Made by a program: the position numbers and the translations under genes
Assembly: GCF_902809865.1 (NCBI RefSeq)
Contig: NZ_CADDWH010000001.1
Location: 2,790,001-2,854,000 of the forward strand
Direction: 5' to 3'
DNA from: Halobacillus sp. Marseille-Q1614
GTDB lineage: Bacteria; Bacillota; Bacilli; Bacillales; Halobacillaceae
Length of the DNA stretch: 64,000 nt
Shown: positions 8,399-17,590 of the stretch, piece after piece
Layout: the number at the start of each line of letters is the position of its first letter
How positions within the stretch are numbered: the stretch's first letter is position 1
The notes under the pieces: model-generated
The model's database searches: none
What the model was told of the DNA's origin: nothing
Seen by the model: the letters and a program-made list of their open reading frames with translations, nothing else

Positions 8399-9503
8399 TT
8401 CAATCCTCCTAAACCTTTATTTATGTTTTATTTATGATAAGGCTTTTCTCCTTGCCAGTATATAGTATGAGAACCAGAACATGAAGTGGTTCTGTCAATT
8501 CTTTAATCTATAATATTATTCATTTTTGATAATACAGCACAAAAGAACATAAAAAAATTGATTATTTGGTTAGAACCTAATTTAGGACGGTACCGGATAC
8601 TCAAAAAAATGATCCTCCTAAAGTAGGATGGCAACCTAATAAAACATACTAACACTTTTATTATTTTTTTTGGAATAGGTATATATGGTATTAACCAAGC
8701 CTTTTAAAAAGGTTAGAAAGGATTCCTTGTATCGTCAACGGATACCGGACAGGAGAAAAGAGCCACTATATGCTTCCCCGCAGACCTTGTAACATAAAGA
8801 CAATCACCTAGTCTTCTAAGTTTGCCCCTTATCAGAAGACTCAATATCAATATAATCTAATAACCATAACTCTACAAGCTAGTACTTTTGTCGGCCGTTG
8901 CTAATTAATCCATAACTTTTTTTCTTAATTAAGAAGCAGTGTAATTATGCGCTTTATATTCTTGAAATCTTTAAGTGAAATTTTATGCTTTTAGCCGCTA
9001 ACTCTCCTTCGTTTTTGTTCATTTTATATCTATTATTGGTATAATTAGTTAGGGTCCTTAAAGGAGTGGAGAAAATGCGGGCAATCAAACTAATTGCGGC
9101 TCAATTCTTGTTACTTTTTTCGCTGGCAGTCCAACTGAAAAAGTTGCAACCATTGAGAAAAATTATTTAACATAATCTACAATTACATCTACTATAACTA
9201 TTTCTGTCCATAAAGCTATTAAAATCAACGGGTAAAAAATTCCTCTTCCTATAAGCAAAAAATCCAGATCCACCTCATTAATGCCATTCACCGGCTTCTT
9301 TTTTTAACACCCGAATAAGGTTTGAAAAAGAAAAGTTCGAGGAACACCAAGGTGAGAATATGGGTTTTATTGTGACTGTACAACACCAATAAGACTATAC
9401 ATAAATATTTCAAAGTTTTGTATTCCAGTTATAAAAGTATATGGATAATTTTGCTTTCTTTATCCTATACAAATTAAATAATTTATAAGGAGAATTAAAC
9501 ACA
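8399..9503. other. Gene-poor 1.1-kb stretch with a lipoprotein-like remnant
   Basis: The only coding trace is at 9075-9179. The rest is AT-rich, with no start/ribosome-site combination that opens a convincing frame. GGATACCGGA-like words recur near 8590 and 8740. Confidence 0.4.
9075..9179 (+). pseudogene. Frameshifted lipoprotein-like remnant
   Basis: ATG 9075 follows AAAGGAG and encodes MRAIKLIAAQFLLLF, a signal-peptide-like start. A one-base shift then continues as AGSPTEKVATIEKNYLT and stops at about 9179. The two parts together resemble a lipoprotein leader and its first mature residues. The body of the gene is missing. Confidence 0.4.
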
Positions 9504-11009
9504 ATGTTTTTTGAAGCATTCGGTACGGACACTTTCTTAATGCTCACTGCATTATTACTTTTCAGTGGAATATTCGCTTCAAAGTTTTCTACTAAGTGGG
9601 GACTCCCCTCTCTTATCTTGTTTATAATCGTAGGAATGCTCGCTGGAAGTGATGGTTTAGGAATTATTTTTTTCGATAATGCTAAGGTAGCTCAGATCAT
9701 AGGGGTGTTCGCTTTGGTTATTATCCTATTTGAAGGAGGGCTACATGCAAAATGGGCAACGATTCGCTCGGTAGCGATACCTTCATTATCCCTAGCTACA
9801 GTAGGAGTACTAATAACCTCTACAATTATTGGATATTCTGCTTTTCTCTTATTTGACGTAACTCTCCTAGAAGGAATGCTTTTAGGGGCGATTGTTGGTT
9901 CGACAGACGCGGCAGCAGTTTTCGCTGCTCTTAAAGAAAGGAATATAAAAGCTAAGATGGGGGCTACTCTTGAGGCTGAATCCGGTACAAATGATCCTAT
10001 GGCTGTCTTTTTAACTATCTCAATCATAGAGTTAATTTCACGGCAGGATAGCTCTATTTGGATGCTAGTCCCTACATTCTTTTTACAAATGGGACTGGGA
10101 CTTATTTTGGGAGTTCTTTTTGGTAGGTTAGCTTCTTTTTCTATTAACCGAATAAGATTAGAATCAAGTGCGCTTTACCCTATATTATCAGTAGCTTTTG
10201 CCCTGCTTATTTATGGGATAACTGCACTTATTGGAGGGAGTGGCTTATTGGCAGTATATATAGCCGCATTAGTGATAGGAAATCGGGAATTAACCTATCG
10301 ATATTCCATTTTTCAGTTTAATGAAGGATTTGCTTGGATGGCGCAAATTATCATGTTTATTATCTTGGGGCTGTTAGTGTTTCCAGCGCAACTTTTTTCC
10401 TTACAAGTTATTCTAGGGGGATTGATTTTATCTGTATTGTTAATACTTGTGGCCCGCCCTATTGCCGTTTTTCTTTCTTTAATAAAACTCAATTATTCAG
10501 TTAAAGAAAAGGTCTTAATATCCTGGGCAGGCTTACGTGGAGCCGTTCCAATTGTTCTTGCTACATTTCCAATCGTCGAGGGCCTTGAGAATAGCCAAAC
10601 CCTCTTTAACATCGTATTCTTTATCGTATTAACATCAGCATTAATTCAAGGTTCCACCATCTCCTGGGCAGCTAAGAAATTAAAACTGGTAGGACCTAAA
10701 AAAGATGTTCCACACCATTCTATTGAACTGATATCCATGGGAAAAGTGGCTGCAGAGATAGTTCAATTTCAGACAAACAAAGAATCTGCGGTTGTTGGAA
10801 AGAAACTGAAAGAACTTTCTTTACCCAATCGTTCAAATGTTAATGCAATAATTAGAGACAACCATGTGATAACCCCCTATGGAGAAACAAAAATACATCC
10901 GGGAGACTTCTTATATATTCTTGTTGAATCAAAGTATAAGGACCAATTAACAAAGGAATTAGAACAAAAGGTTAGCTCAAAAGAAATGGATAAGCATCTA
11001 ACTGAGTAA
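9504..11009 (+). CDS. Monovalent cation/proton antiporter, CPA1 type with C-terminal RCK_C domain
   Basis: 501 residues. Residues 1-390 form about twelve membrane helices of the NhaP/CPA1 family, including VGMLAGSDG, FEGGLHAKW, VGSTDAAAVFAAL and the ion-site region GATLEAESGTNDPMAVFLT. WAGLRGAVPIVLATFPIV follows near residue 350. Residues ~405-485 form a cytosolic RCK_C (TrkA_C) domain with VVGKKLKELSLPNRSNVNAI and PGDFLYILVE. This architecture matches CvrA/NhaP2-type K+/H+ antiporters, which export K+ or Na+ in exchange for protons. ATG 9504 follows AAGGAG. It leads the transport segment of the island; ion choice is not certain. Confidence 0.92.
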   Translation: MFFEAFGTDTFLMLTALLLFSGIFASKFSTKWGLPSLILFIIVGMLAGSDGLGIIFFDNAKVAQIIGVFALVIILFEGGLHAKWATIRSVAIPSLSLATVGVLITSTIIGYSAFLLFDVTLLEGMLLGAIVGSTDAAAVFAALKERNIKAKMGATLEAESGTNDPMAVFLTISIIELISRQDSSIWMLVPTFFLQMGLGLILGVLFGRLASFSINRIRLESSALYPILSVAFALLIYGITALIGGSGLLAVYIAALVIGNRELTYRYSIFQFNEGFAWMAQIIMFIILGLLVFPAQLFSLQVILGGLILSVLLILVARPIAVFLSLIKLNYSVKEKVLISWAGLRGAVPIVLATFPIVEGLENSQTLFNIVFFIVLTSALIQGSTISWAAKKLKLVGPKKDVPHHSIELISMGKVAAEIVQFQTNKESAVVGKKLKELSLPNRSNVNAIIRDNHVITPYGETKIHPGDFLYILVESKYKDQLTKELEQKVSSKEMDKHLTE

Positions 11010-11020
11010 AATGCAAAAAC

Positions 11021-11046
11021 CAGCCCTTAATATATATTAAGGGCTG
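11021..11046. terminator. Perfect hairpin after the antiporter gene
   Basis: CAGCCCTTAATATATATTAAGGGCTG is a perfect palindrome 11 bases past the antiporter stop. The T-run is poor on both strands, so termination strength is uncertain. Confidence 0.5.
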
Positions 11047-11178
11047 AATGATTTCGTACTATATCAGATTTGAAATTGTCTAATGAATAGGTATGTTGTA
11101 TTTCAGGTTCTGAAAGCGTGACAATAAAGAGACGGTCAATTAACAGAAAAATCACTATAGTACATTTTTTAATCATGC

Positions 11179-12003
11179 TTAAAAGTACAGGACATATATG
11201 AATCCAGCTAAAAGGATTCTGTAAATAGCAAACGGAACGAGCTTTATGCGATTGATTAGCTTCAGAAAAAAACGAATAGAAATTAAGGCAAAAACAAAGG
11301 CACTGAGAAATCCTATTATAAAAAAGGGCATAGCATCTATGGTGAAATGTTGAAAATTTTTGATAAAGGAGAGGCCACTAGCTCCCAGCATAATTGGCAC
11401 TGCCATGATAAAAGTAAAATCAGAGGATGCTCGGTGACTCATACCGAGTAAGACGCCGCCGGAAATGGTTGAACCTGACCTGGAGAAGCCTGGCCATAAA
11501 CCAACACACTGAAATAGTCCCATACCAAAAGCTTGTTTATACGAGATGTGATCTACGGTGCTTATTGTATAAGTTCTATTTTTTTGAAACCAGTCTGCCA
11601 AAATCATAAGTATTGCTCCAGCAGCAAGACCAAAGATCACCGTTTTAACTGAGAACAAATAATTATCTATATAATCTTCAAATGCATATCCTAATACTCC
11701 TGCTGGAATAATACCAACGATCACATGAGTTAGTTTTAATTTTCTCCCCTTTACTCCCTCTCCTTTCTTTAAATTAAGCATTTGTTTAAAATTGTCCTTA
11801 AAAATAACAACAACTGCTAGTATGGATCCTAATTGAATCACAACTTTAAATGTGTTTGCTACGGGCTCACTATATAGTTCTTTAGATTGCAACCATAATT
11901 CGTCAACTATTATCATGTGTCCTGTTGAAGAAACAGGAGCAAATTCAGTAAGCCCCTCCACAAAACCTAATATAATTGAAACAATTATATACCAAAATTC
12001 CAA
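11179..12003 (-). CDS. uppP: Undecaprenyl-diphosphate phosphatase (BacA family)
   Basis: 274 residues with about eight membrane helices. It dephosphorylates undecaprenyl diphosphate outside the membrane, recycling the lipid carrier for peptidoglycan and teichoic acid; extra copies give bacitracin tolerance. The two signature segments are present: GFVEGLTEFAPVSSTGHMI (residues ~13-31) and LWPGFSRSGSTISGG (~160-175), supplying the catalytic Glu, His, Arg and Ser. The start is TTG 12003 after AGAGGTG. It lies 30 bases downstream of the broken dedA gene on the same strand. DedA-family proteins are also linked to undecaprenyl phosphate recycling, so the pair looks like a functional unit now partly lost. 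Confidence 0.94.
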   Translation of the reverse strand: MEFWYIIVSIILGFVEGLTEFAPVSSTGHMIIVDELWLQSKELYSEPVANTFKVVIQLGSILAVVVIFKDNFKQMLNLKKGEGVKGRKLKLTHVIVGIIPAGVLGYAFEDYIDNYLFSVKTVIFGLAAGAILMILADWFQKNRTYTISTVDHISYKQAFGMGLFQCVGLWPGFSRSGSTISGGVLLGMSHRASSDFTFIMAVPIMLGASGLSFIKNFQHFTIDAMPFFIIGFLSAFVFALISIRFFLKLINRIKLVPFAIYRILLAGFIYVLYF

Positions 12004-12033
12004 TGGTACACCTCTTCCCAGTTACATAAAAAA

Positions 12034-12637
12034 TTACCTATTCTTTTTCTTATACATAACTGCTATAAATAATATAAACACTATGATTAACAACACATAA
12101 ATGATATTTGAGTAAATGTCCATGTAGGCAACTATTTCTGTCCACGACCCGCCTACTGAAGCCCCCAAGTTAACAAGAACAATATTCCAAATGAATGTTC
12201 CTAAAGTTGTCAAAATAATCAATACACCAAAATTCATATTAGACATCCCTGCAGGAATTGAGATCAAGCTTCTCACGAATGGAATAAACCTACAAAAGAA
12301 AACAGTCCAAGGGCCATACTTATCAAACCATTGATCAGCTTTATGAATATCTGATTTTGATAATTTTAAAATATGTCCCCATTTCTCAATGAATTTTTCC
12401 AGCCGATCTACATCTAGCCCGAGACCAATTCCGTATAAAACCAATGCTCCAAAAACTGAACCTAATGTTGAAGCAATAACAACTCCAGTCACGCTTAGAG
12501 ATGAAGAAGTAGTCATAAACCCACCAAACGTAAGGATTACCTCAGAGGGGATAGGAGGAAATAATTTTCTAGCGCTATTAAAAGTAAGATTCCTGCGTAA
12601 CCATATTCATTCAATATATCCATTAACAGTTTTCCAT
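12034..12637 (-). pseudogene. DedA-family membrane protein, broken by two frameshifts
   Basis: The main open part (12034-12516) encodes GGFMTTSSSLSVTGVVIAS through the family motif FFCRFIPFVRSLISIPAGMS to the last helix. The true start is ATG 12637 after AGGAGAA, then MEN; a first shift falls within the next codon. The frame then runs LMDILNEYGYAGILLLIALE and a second missing base falls after GAAAAT near 12568. Without it one would read FPPIPSEVILTFGG, the DedA signature. DedA proteins act in membrane lipid homeostasis, including undecaprenyl phosphate flipping. If the lesions are real the protein is lost; if they are read errors it is a normal ~200-residue DedA. Confidence 0.75.
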
Positions 12638-13147
12638 AAAGTTCTCCTAACTTCTCATTTCGAAAATACATAACCAAGCATCTCTTTTTTTGTGGATACG
12701 CCCCTATCTAATAATAATGTTACATCTAATTTCTTAAAAGCAATCTATTAAATATTTACATAAACTTTAGAAAGAATTCAGTCGTTTATTGATAACATCA
12801 ACGATAATCATGAGAGCTAAAGTTGTAAATTGGGAAAGTAAAAAATCTTTTAGATAAATTACGAGCGTATGTAATGTTTATTACTAATAAAATTATTGTA
12901 AACAGAAAAGAAAGTACCTCTATCGTGTTTATGGCTTCCAACTACAAACAAAGATAGAGGTTTTTTGAGTAACTAGCTCACTATATAATATTTTTTAATC
13001 TTGCTTTTTTATTTATAATAAACATACTCCATAGCTTTCAAGCTGTTAAACTCGATAAATCACACTATTCCACCATCAATTACTTTATCGTTTTAAATAT
13101 TGATTATCCATGGGTGTGCCTTAATAAATGGGTTTATCATTTTATCT
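12638..13147. other. Intergenic region, one long-loop hairpin
   Basis: No gene was seen. At 12917-12966, CCTCTATC and GATAGAGG pair around a 28-base loop, followed by TTTTTT. It looks like a plus-strand terminator with no gene left to serve. Confidence 0.4.
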
Positions 13148-13336
13148 TTATTCCAAACCCACTATCTGTTTTAATTCCCTAGCATTGAACATATCCCGGG
13201 AAAATCGAGGTATATATTCTCCCCATTCAACACCTGTAACAATACCTGAAATAAAAATACCTCCAAAGAAAATGAATAACACTAAGAAACTCATACCATA
13301 ATACAATAACGTATCTTTATCATTTGAATATTTCAT
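13148..13336 (-). CDS. Small single-pass membrane protein, unknown
   Basis: 62 residues starting MKYSNDKDTLLYYGM, with one long hydrophobic helix (about 13-36: FLVLFIFFGGIFISGIVTG) and a charged tail ending NARELKQIVGLE. ATG 13336 follows GAGGAG by seven bases, which supports translation. No family recognised. Confidence 0.55.
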   Translation of the reverse strand: MKYSNDKDTLLYYGMSFLVLFIFFGGIFISGIVTGVEWGEYIPRFSRDMFNARELKQIVGLE

Positions 13337-13382
13337 GTCTTCTCTCCTCTTTATCCAGATTAGTGCATAGGTAGAGAGAAAA

Positions 13383-13685
13383 TCATGTATAGCTTGATTG
13401 AAAGAACTTCACCTTCATAAACTGTTGTAGTGATCTCACTAAAGTTACATAAGTGGAATAGGTATAAAATGGGAGAGAACGCCGCAAACTGTAAGCTCTA
13501 TCTTTCGAGAGCTTTAATGATCGGAAATCCTCTTTCTCATTTTTCGGTAGCACAATGGCATATGAAAAATGCACAGCTTTCTGAGTTGAAACTACTGGTT
13601 TAGCCGTCAATTCAGTGGCGGAGGGCTTGTGTGGCTTTATAGCTATCTCATGAAATGGATTTATAACCACTGTTACCAACAATAA
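13383..13685 (-). CDS. Possible small exported protein, unknown
   Basis: About 99 residues. The frame upstream of the first TTG reads through a hydrophobic stretch (FYKFVISLSLLLVTVVIN) resembling a signal peptide, but no ATG or GTG starts it; GAGAGAGG lies upstream of the hydrophobic stretch. The mature part is basic and serine-rich. It may have lost its start or be non-coding. Confidence 0.3.
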   Translation of the reverse strand, partial: LLLVTVVINPFHEIAIKPHKPSATELTAKPVVSTQKAVHFSYAIVLPKNEKEDFRSLKLSKDRAYSLRRSLPFYTYSTYVTLVRSLQQFMKVKFFQSSYT

Positions 13686-13847
13686 GGATAGTGATATAAC
13701 AAATTTATAAAAGTTAACCTCTCTCCCCTCCCTTCGACCAGCAGTGAAATATACCTCATTTTTATTTTACCAGCAAAAGTAAATAGTAAAAAGCATGCTT
13801 ATCTATCCATTTTCTCTTTTTGTGAATTTTCATAATCCATTATATAA

Positions 13848-14039
13848 TATATTCAGAAAATATCACGTAAAGGAATTTTATTCCGATCCCTTTTTGTTAG
13901 GTCTATTGATACTATCGACACCACTAACACCCATGCAGAGGTGGCTAAAGGCTTTCCAACTTCCATCTCTATTGATAAAATAAAAAGAACACTTAGATTG
14001 CCGAACGGAAGTCTGCTCATTTATGAAATCAGGAAATAG
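13848..14039 (+). pseudogene. Open fragment of an unidentified protein
   Basis: This frame is open for 63 codons without a start codon and ends at TAG 14037. Its C-terminal part, GFPTSISIDKIKRTLRLPNG then SLLIYEIRK, has protein-like composition. It looks like the tail of a truncated gene placed just before the small protein gene at 14050. Confidence 0.25.
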
Positions 14040-14049
14040 CAGGACTACT

Positions 14050-14304
14050 ATGAGAAAGGTTATTGATGGTAAACTGTATGATTCGGAGAAGGCGGATCTT
14101 GTTTATGAATTTCAAAAATATGCAAATGTAAATAGTACCTATGGTCAAACGAAGGCATGGGGGAAGACACAATTATTCAAGAGAAACTGGTCTTATTTTG
14201 CTGAAGATAAGACTTCAGCAAACGAATTGAATAAATTAGATGAAAATGCACTGAAAGAAATACTTGCCCACGATCCTGAAAAATACCAGGAGTTTTTCGA
14301 TTAG
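14050..14304 (+). CDS. Small protein, paralogue of the one at 8123-8398
   Basis: 84 residues starting MRKVIDGKLYDSEKADLVYE and ending LAHDPEKYQEFFD. It aligns along its whole length with the product at 8123-8398: the same KVI(D/E)GKLYD(S/T)EKA opening, FQKYAN, STYG and DPEKYQEFF segments. ATG 14050 has an AGGA site upstream; an in-frame upstream ATG at 14023 is less likely because the paralogue also starts MRKVI. No function is known. It lies in inverse orientation to its paralogue. Confidence 0.7.
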   Translation: MRKVIDGKLYDSEKADLVYEFQKYANVNSTYGQTKAWGKTQLFKRNWSYFAEDKTSANELNKLDENALKEILAHDPEKYQEFFD

Positions 14305-14337
14305 AAGAGACTTAATCCACCATGGTTAATAAAAAAA

Positions 14338-14386
14338 GATCACTGATTACGGATTGCACGAATTGCAACCGTAGTCAGTGACCTTT
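14338..14386. terminator. Bidirectional terminator between convergent genes
   Basis: CACTGATTACGG pairs with CCGTAGTCAGTG around a 16-base loop and is followed by CCTTTTT; A-rich DNA precedes it. It separates the small plus-strand gene from the minus-strand PII-like gene. Confidence 0.65.
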
Positions 14387-14419
14387 TTAATTTGCAAGCA
14401 GATACTGATAGCAAATACA

Positions 14420-15088
14420 TCACTTATACAATCCGTACGTGCTATTAATATCCTGTATAAAAATAATTCCGTTGCCCGGCTCATCTATTTTGAGCTTTCT
14501 TCTGATTGATGAGACAATCGCATCGGTGCTATCCCGTTCAGAAAGAATTAACACGATCTCCTTTTCAGGTTCAATATCCATCGAGAAAACTTTGCTGGTT
14601 TCGTGTATCCCTGAGCCTCTTGCATTGATGATTGTACCGCCCTTTGAGCCAGCTTCGGTTGCTGCATCAATGACTTCTTCCGCATTTCCTTTTTCAATAA
14701 TCACCGTGATAGCATGATACATTTTATTATCTGCACCTCCGCTTCCTATTAAACGATCACTTTTAAAACTGCTTGCACCAAAGATCTGATTCACTGAAGT
14801 AGTAAACGCAATGCCGTGATTTGGCTTGTTAAACTTGAATTTCTCATTTAATTTTTCGAGAACCTGAGATGCCGTTAATTTATTGGAACCCATTAAAATG
14901 ATTTCCTTTTTCACATTAATCAGTCCAAACATATCAAGAATACGACTTTTCACTGTACCTTTGCCTACCAGCACAGTACCACCTGAGATTCCGTGCTTTT
15001 TAGCAGATTTCATTATTTTACTTCCCAGGCCGACGTTCACAATCACACATACTAATTCAAGTTCCACTCTATCAGTTTTGCTCGACAT
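14420..15088 (-). CDS. PII-like regulator with two PII domains
   Basis: 222 residues made of two PII-type ferredoxin-like domains. The first spans residues ~8-95 (ELVCVIVNVGLGSKIMKSAK, then GISGGTVLVGKGT). The second spans ~120-215 (YHAITVIIEKGNAEEVIDAA, then GSKGGTIINARGSG and EKEIVLILSERDSTDAIV). PII proteins bind adenine nucleotides and other effectors in the cleft between subunits and control partner transporters or enzymes. The gene end carries no TM segments. It overlaps the upstream DUF1538 transporter-like gene by 17 bases, so the two are translationally coupled and the natural inference is that this protein gates that membrane protein. Confidence 0.85.
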   Translation of the reverse strand: MSSKTDRVELELVCVIVNVGLGSKIMKSAKKHGISGGTVLVGKGTVKSRILDMFGLINVKKEIILMGSNKLTASQVLEKLNEKFKFNKPNHGIAFTTSVNQIFGASSFKSDRLIGSGGADNKMYHAITVIIEKGNAEEVIDAATEAGSKGGTIINARGSGIHETSKVFSMDIEPEKEIVLILSERDSTDAIVSSIRRKLKIDEPGNGIIFIQDINSTYGLYK

Positions 15089-16577
15089 TGTGCTCTACTC
15101 CTCCTTTTCTCTTTTTTGATTTTACTTTAAACACTAGTCCCAAAATCTGTAAAGCTATCAATGGTGTCATGGCAACCAGTGCAATCATGCCAAATCCATC
15201 CACCAAAACATCAGCCCCTGAAGTCGCCTCGGCAGCCCCCTGGACAAACGCCAGTATAAAAGTTGCTGTCATCGGCCCAGAAGCAACCCCGCCTGAATCA
15301 AAAGCTATTCCTACAAATAATTTCGGTGCAAAATACATCAGTGTGGTTGCCATAATGTATCCGGGTAACAGTAAATGCCACAGCTCCAGGTCTGTAATTA
15401 GGACTCTCAACATGGATAAGAGAATCGCCAACCCAACACCGAGTGACAGAGTACTCAATACCACTGACCTTTTCACATAACCACTTGTTACATCCTCAAC
15501 CTGATTTGTAAGAACATGTACAGCTGGTTCAGCCAAAATTGTAACCAGACCCATAACAAAGGATATGATAATAATATACGCTTTATTATCCAGGGAGGCC
15601 AGGTTATAGCCCATTGTACTCCCGACGTCCATGAATCCTGCATTCACCCCTACAAGGAACAAAACAAGCCCAATAAATGTAAATAGTATTCCCATTAAAA
15701 TTTTCCTGACGGCTTTCTTAGTCATTTTGAACGATTTTTTCTGAAATACAAGAAAAACTATTAAAATCGGTATCAGTGCGATTATAATTTCAAACATTAT
15801 AATCGGTATTTCATGTAAAAAAGGGCCAAAGATAGAAATTGAGTCATGTGCTTTTGTATTTAAACTACCTGTCATTTTATCAGTTTGCATCACAATATTC
15901 ATGATCATCACGGAAATAATGGCACCCGTTGAAGCAATAGCTACTAAACCAAAGCTGTCCTTCTCGGAAGCTTTACTGTCTTTCTTTAATGTGGAAATAC
16001 CTAAAGCAAGCGCCAAAATGAAAGGTACGGTCAAGGCACCCGTAGTCGCTCCTGAGGCATCAAAAGAAATAGCCAGAAACTCCGGAGAGGTAAATACTGC
16101 AAGAACTAAAATAATCAGATACAAGATTGTCAACAGCTTATAAAGCGGGAAATTATAGACAATTCGCACAAACCCGGTAGCAATTAATAGACCAATTCCT
16201 ATTGATACAACAATCACAAGAATTACTTTCGATATCAGTCCTGATGTAACCATTTCAACTTGTCCGGCCAGAATGTGCAAATCAGGTTCAGCAATCGAAA
16301 TGAAAAAGCCCAGCAGTAAACCCGCAACGATAACGATCCAAATTTTATTTGATTTGGCGACTGCTTTCCCGATTGTCTGTCCGATAGGAGTAATCCCGAT
16401 GTCAACCCCAATAAGAAATATAGACAGTCCAAGAATGATCAGGATAGCTCCAATAATAAAACGAATGATCAGGGTAGGGTCAAGTGGCGTTAAAGTGAAA
16501 TGAAGAAGTAGAACTATTGCAGTTATAGGAAGGACAGCAAATAAGACTTCTTTTACTTTTGAGACCAATACATTCAA
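15072..16577 (-). CDS. DUF1538 family polytopic membrane protein
   Basis: 501 residues with about twelve membrane helices in two related halves. Each half repeats G(V)xxGxxxxGxxIG (IGVDIGITPIGQTIG; VGVNAGFMDVGSTMG), then an AEP motif (ISIAEPDLHILAGQVE; TILAEPAVHVLTNQVE with VTSG) and an AFD(S/A)xG motif (ISFDASGATTGALTVPF; IAFDSGGVASGPMTATF). The duplicated AEP and SFDxSG segments in hydrophobic context suggest an inverted-repeat transporter; the substrate is unknown. The gene overlaps the PII-like gene downstream. ATG 16577 has only a weak upstream site. Confidence 0.87.
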   Translation of the reverse strand: MNVLVSKVKEVLFAVLPITAIVLLLHFTLTPLDPTLIIRFIIGAILIILGLSIFLIGVDIGITPIGQTIGKAVAKSNKIWIVIVAGLLLGFFISIAEPDLHILAGQVEMVTSGLISKVILVIVVSIGIGLLIATGFVRIVYNFPLYKLLTILYLIILVLAVFTSPEFLAISFDASGATTGALTVPFILALALGISTLKKDSKASEKDSFGLVAIASTGAIISVMIMNIVMQTDKMTGSLNTKAHDSISIFGPFLHEIPIIMFEIIIALIPILIVFLVFQKKSFKMTKKAVRKILMGILFTFIGLVLFLVGVNAGFMDVGSTMGYNLASLDNKAYIIIISFVMGLVTILAEPAVHVLTNQVEDVTSGYVKRSVVLSTLSLGVGLAILLSMLRVLITDLELWHLLLPGYIMATTLMYFAPKLFVGIAFDSGGVASGPMTATFILAFVQGAAEATSGADVLVDGFGMIALVAMTPLIALQILGLVFKVKSKKRKGGVEHNVEQN

Positions 16578-16632
16578 TTATTTTCTCAGCCCTTTCTCAT
16601 TAATTTTTAAAACTGAAATACTCTTTCAGCTG

Positions 16633-17196
16633 CTATAAATTAACATCTACTTTCACCGCCCCTTTTTCATTTTTGTCTATACCGATATAATGTAACGTTT
16701 GAGAACTTGAATGATGGTGGAAAATTTGAGAGATAAATGAGATAGCAATCCCTTTACGGTAAGCATGATAGCCAAATGTCTTACGTAATGTGTGGGTACC
16801 GATTTTTCCTGTTAACCCAGCCTCCTTTGCGGCCTGATTAATAATCCGGTAAGCTTGCTGGCGGGTGATTGGGTTATTATTCTTTTTGGACTTAAAGAGG
16901 TAGTCCTGCGGATTAGGGTCAAGGTAGGAAAGGAAGGCTTTCAATTCTTTTTTTACACTTCTGTTAATATAATAGGATTGTTCCTGATCACTGTGAGATT
17001 CAACTAAATATAAAAAATCCCTAGGCTTGGCATCCTCCCATACATCCTTGACTTTCAAGGAAAGAAGATCGCTGACTCTCAAGCCAGTATTAATGCCAAG
17101 AACGAAAAACAACAAATCTCTTTGGGAGTGCTGTTTTAATATTCCTTTCATTTTATTAATATCTTTAATACCACGAATCGGCTCGACAAACTCCAA
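16633..17196 (-). CDS. Tyrosine recombinase, short form (187 residues)
   Basis: A site-specific DNA integrase reduced to the catalytic domain. It contains GLRVSDLLSLKV (first catalytic Arg, about residue 40), HTLRKTFGYH (His-x-x-Arg), IFHHHSSSQT (second His) and LHYIGID (nucleophile Tyr). The likely start is TTG 17196, six bases after AAAGGGGG, giving M-EFVEPIRGIKDI, the usual opening of this Firmicutes group; an upstream in-frame ATG at 17232 lacks a site. It has no N-terminal arm-binding domain, unlike phage lambda or SaPI integrases. It lies about 120 bases from the att unit at 17317, the expected position for the enzyme of that island. Confidence 0.87.
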   Translation of the reverse strand: MEFVEPIRGIKDINKMKGILKQHSQRDLLFFVLGINTGLRVSDLLSLKVKDVWEDAKPRDFLYLVESHSDQEQSYYINRSVKKELKAFLSYLDPNPQDYLFKSKKNNNPITRQQAYRIINQAAKEAGLTGKIGTHTLRKTFGYHAYRKGIAISFISQIFHHHSSSQTLHYIGIDKNEKGAVKVDVNL

Positions 17197-17316
17197 AATT
17201 TTGCCCCCTTTATTAATGTTACTTAAATACATTTTATATCAGGTTAAGTAACATCACAAATAATTTGCACTTTTCTGTTATTTACCAGTAGAGCCATAAT
17301 TTAGAGCATAAAAGAA

Positions 17317-17590
17317 AACCTCTCAAAAGTTTATGAACTCTTGAGAGGCCTTTAGATTTAGTAAACGATTATAAAAACCAGTCAAAATCCAGTCAAATCA
17401 TTCTCAAACCTTATGGCGAAAGGATTTTGGGCGCTATCACATCATGCCGCCCATTCACTCGACTAATTAATAGGATAATAATAAACTACGCAGAACCCTA
17501 TTATCACAAGATTTCTGTTAGCAAGTAAATTGATTAAACACAATAAGTTGTAAAACTTTATGAACAGTATCCAGTCATAATCCAGTCACC
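17317..17590. repeat. att-like unit with both arms (fourth copy)
   Basis: Hairpin 17317-17350 (CCTCTCAA/TTGAGAGG), left double repeat 17378-17398, 40-base spacer, core 17439-17456, and right double repeat 17571-17590, 114 bases past the core. It differs from the groEL-proximal unit at a few positions, so it is a diverged rather than recent duplicate. It separates the integrase segment from the AraC/EamA segment. Confidence 0.75.

Noticed and set aside
13795-13983. 62-codon plus-strand frame with ATG
   Set aside because: No ribosome site, hydrophobic low-complexity composition, and it overlaps a more protein-like open fragment in another frame.
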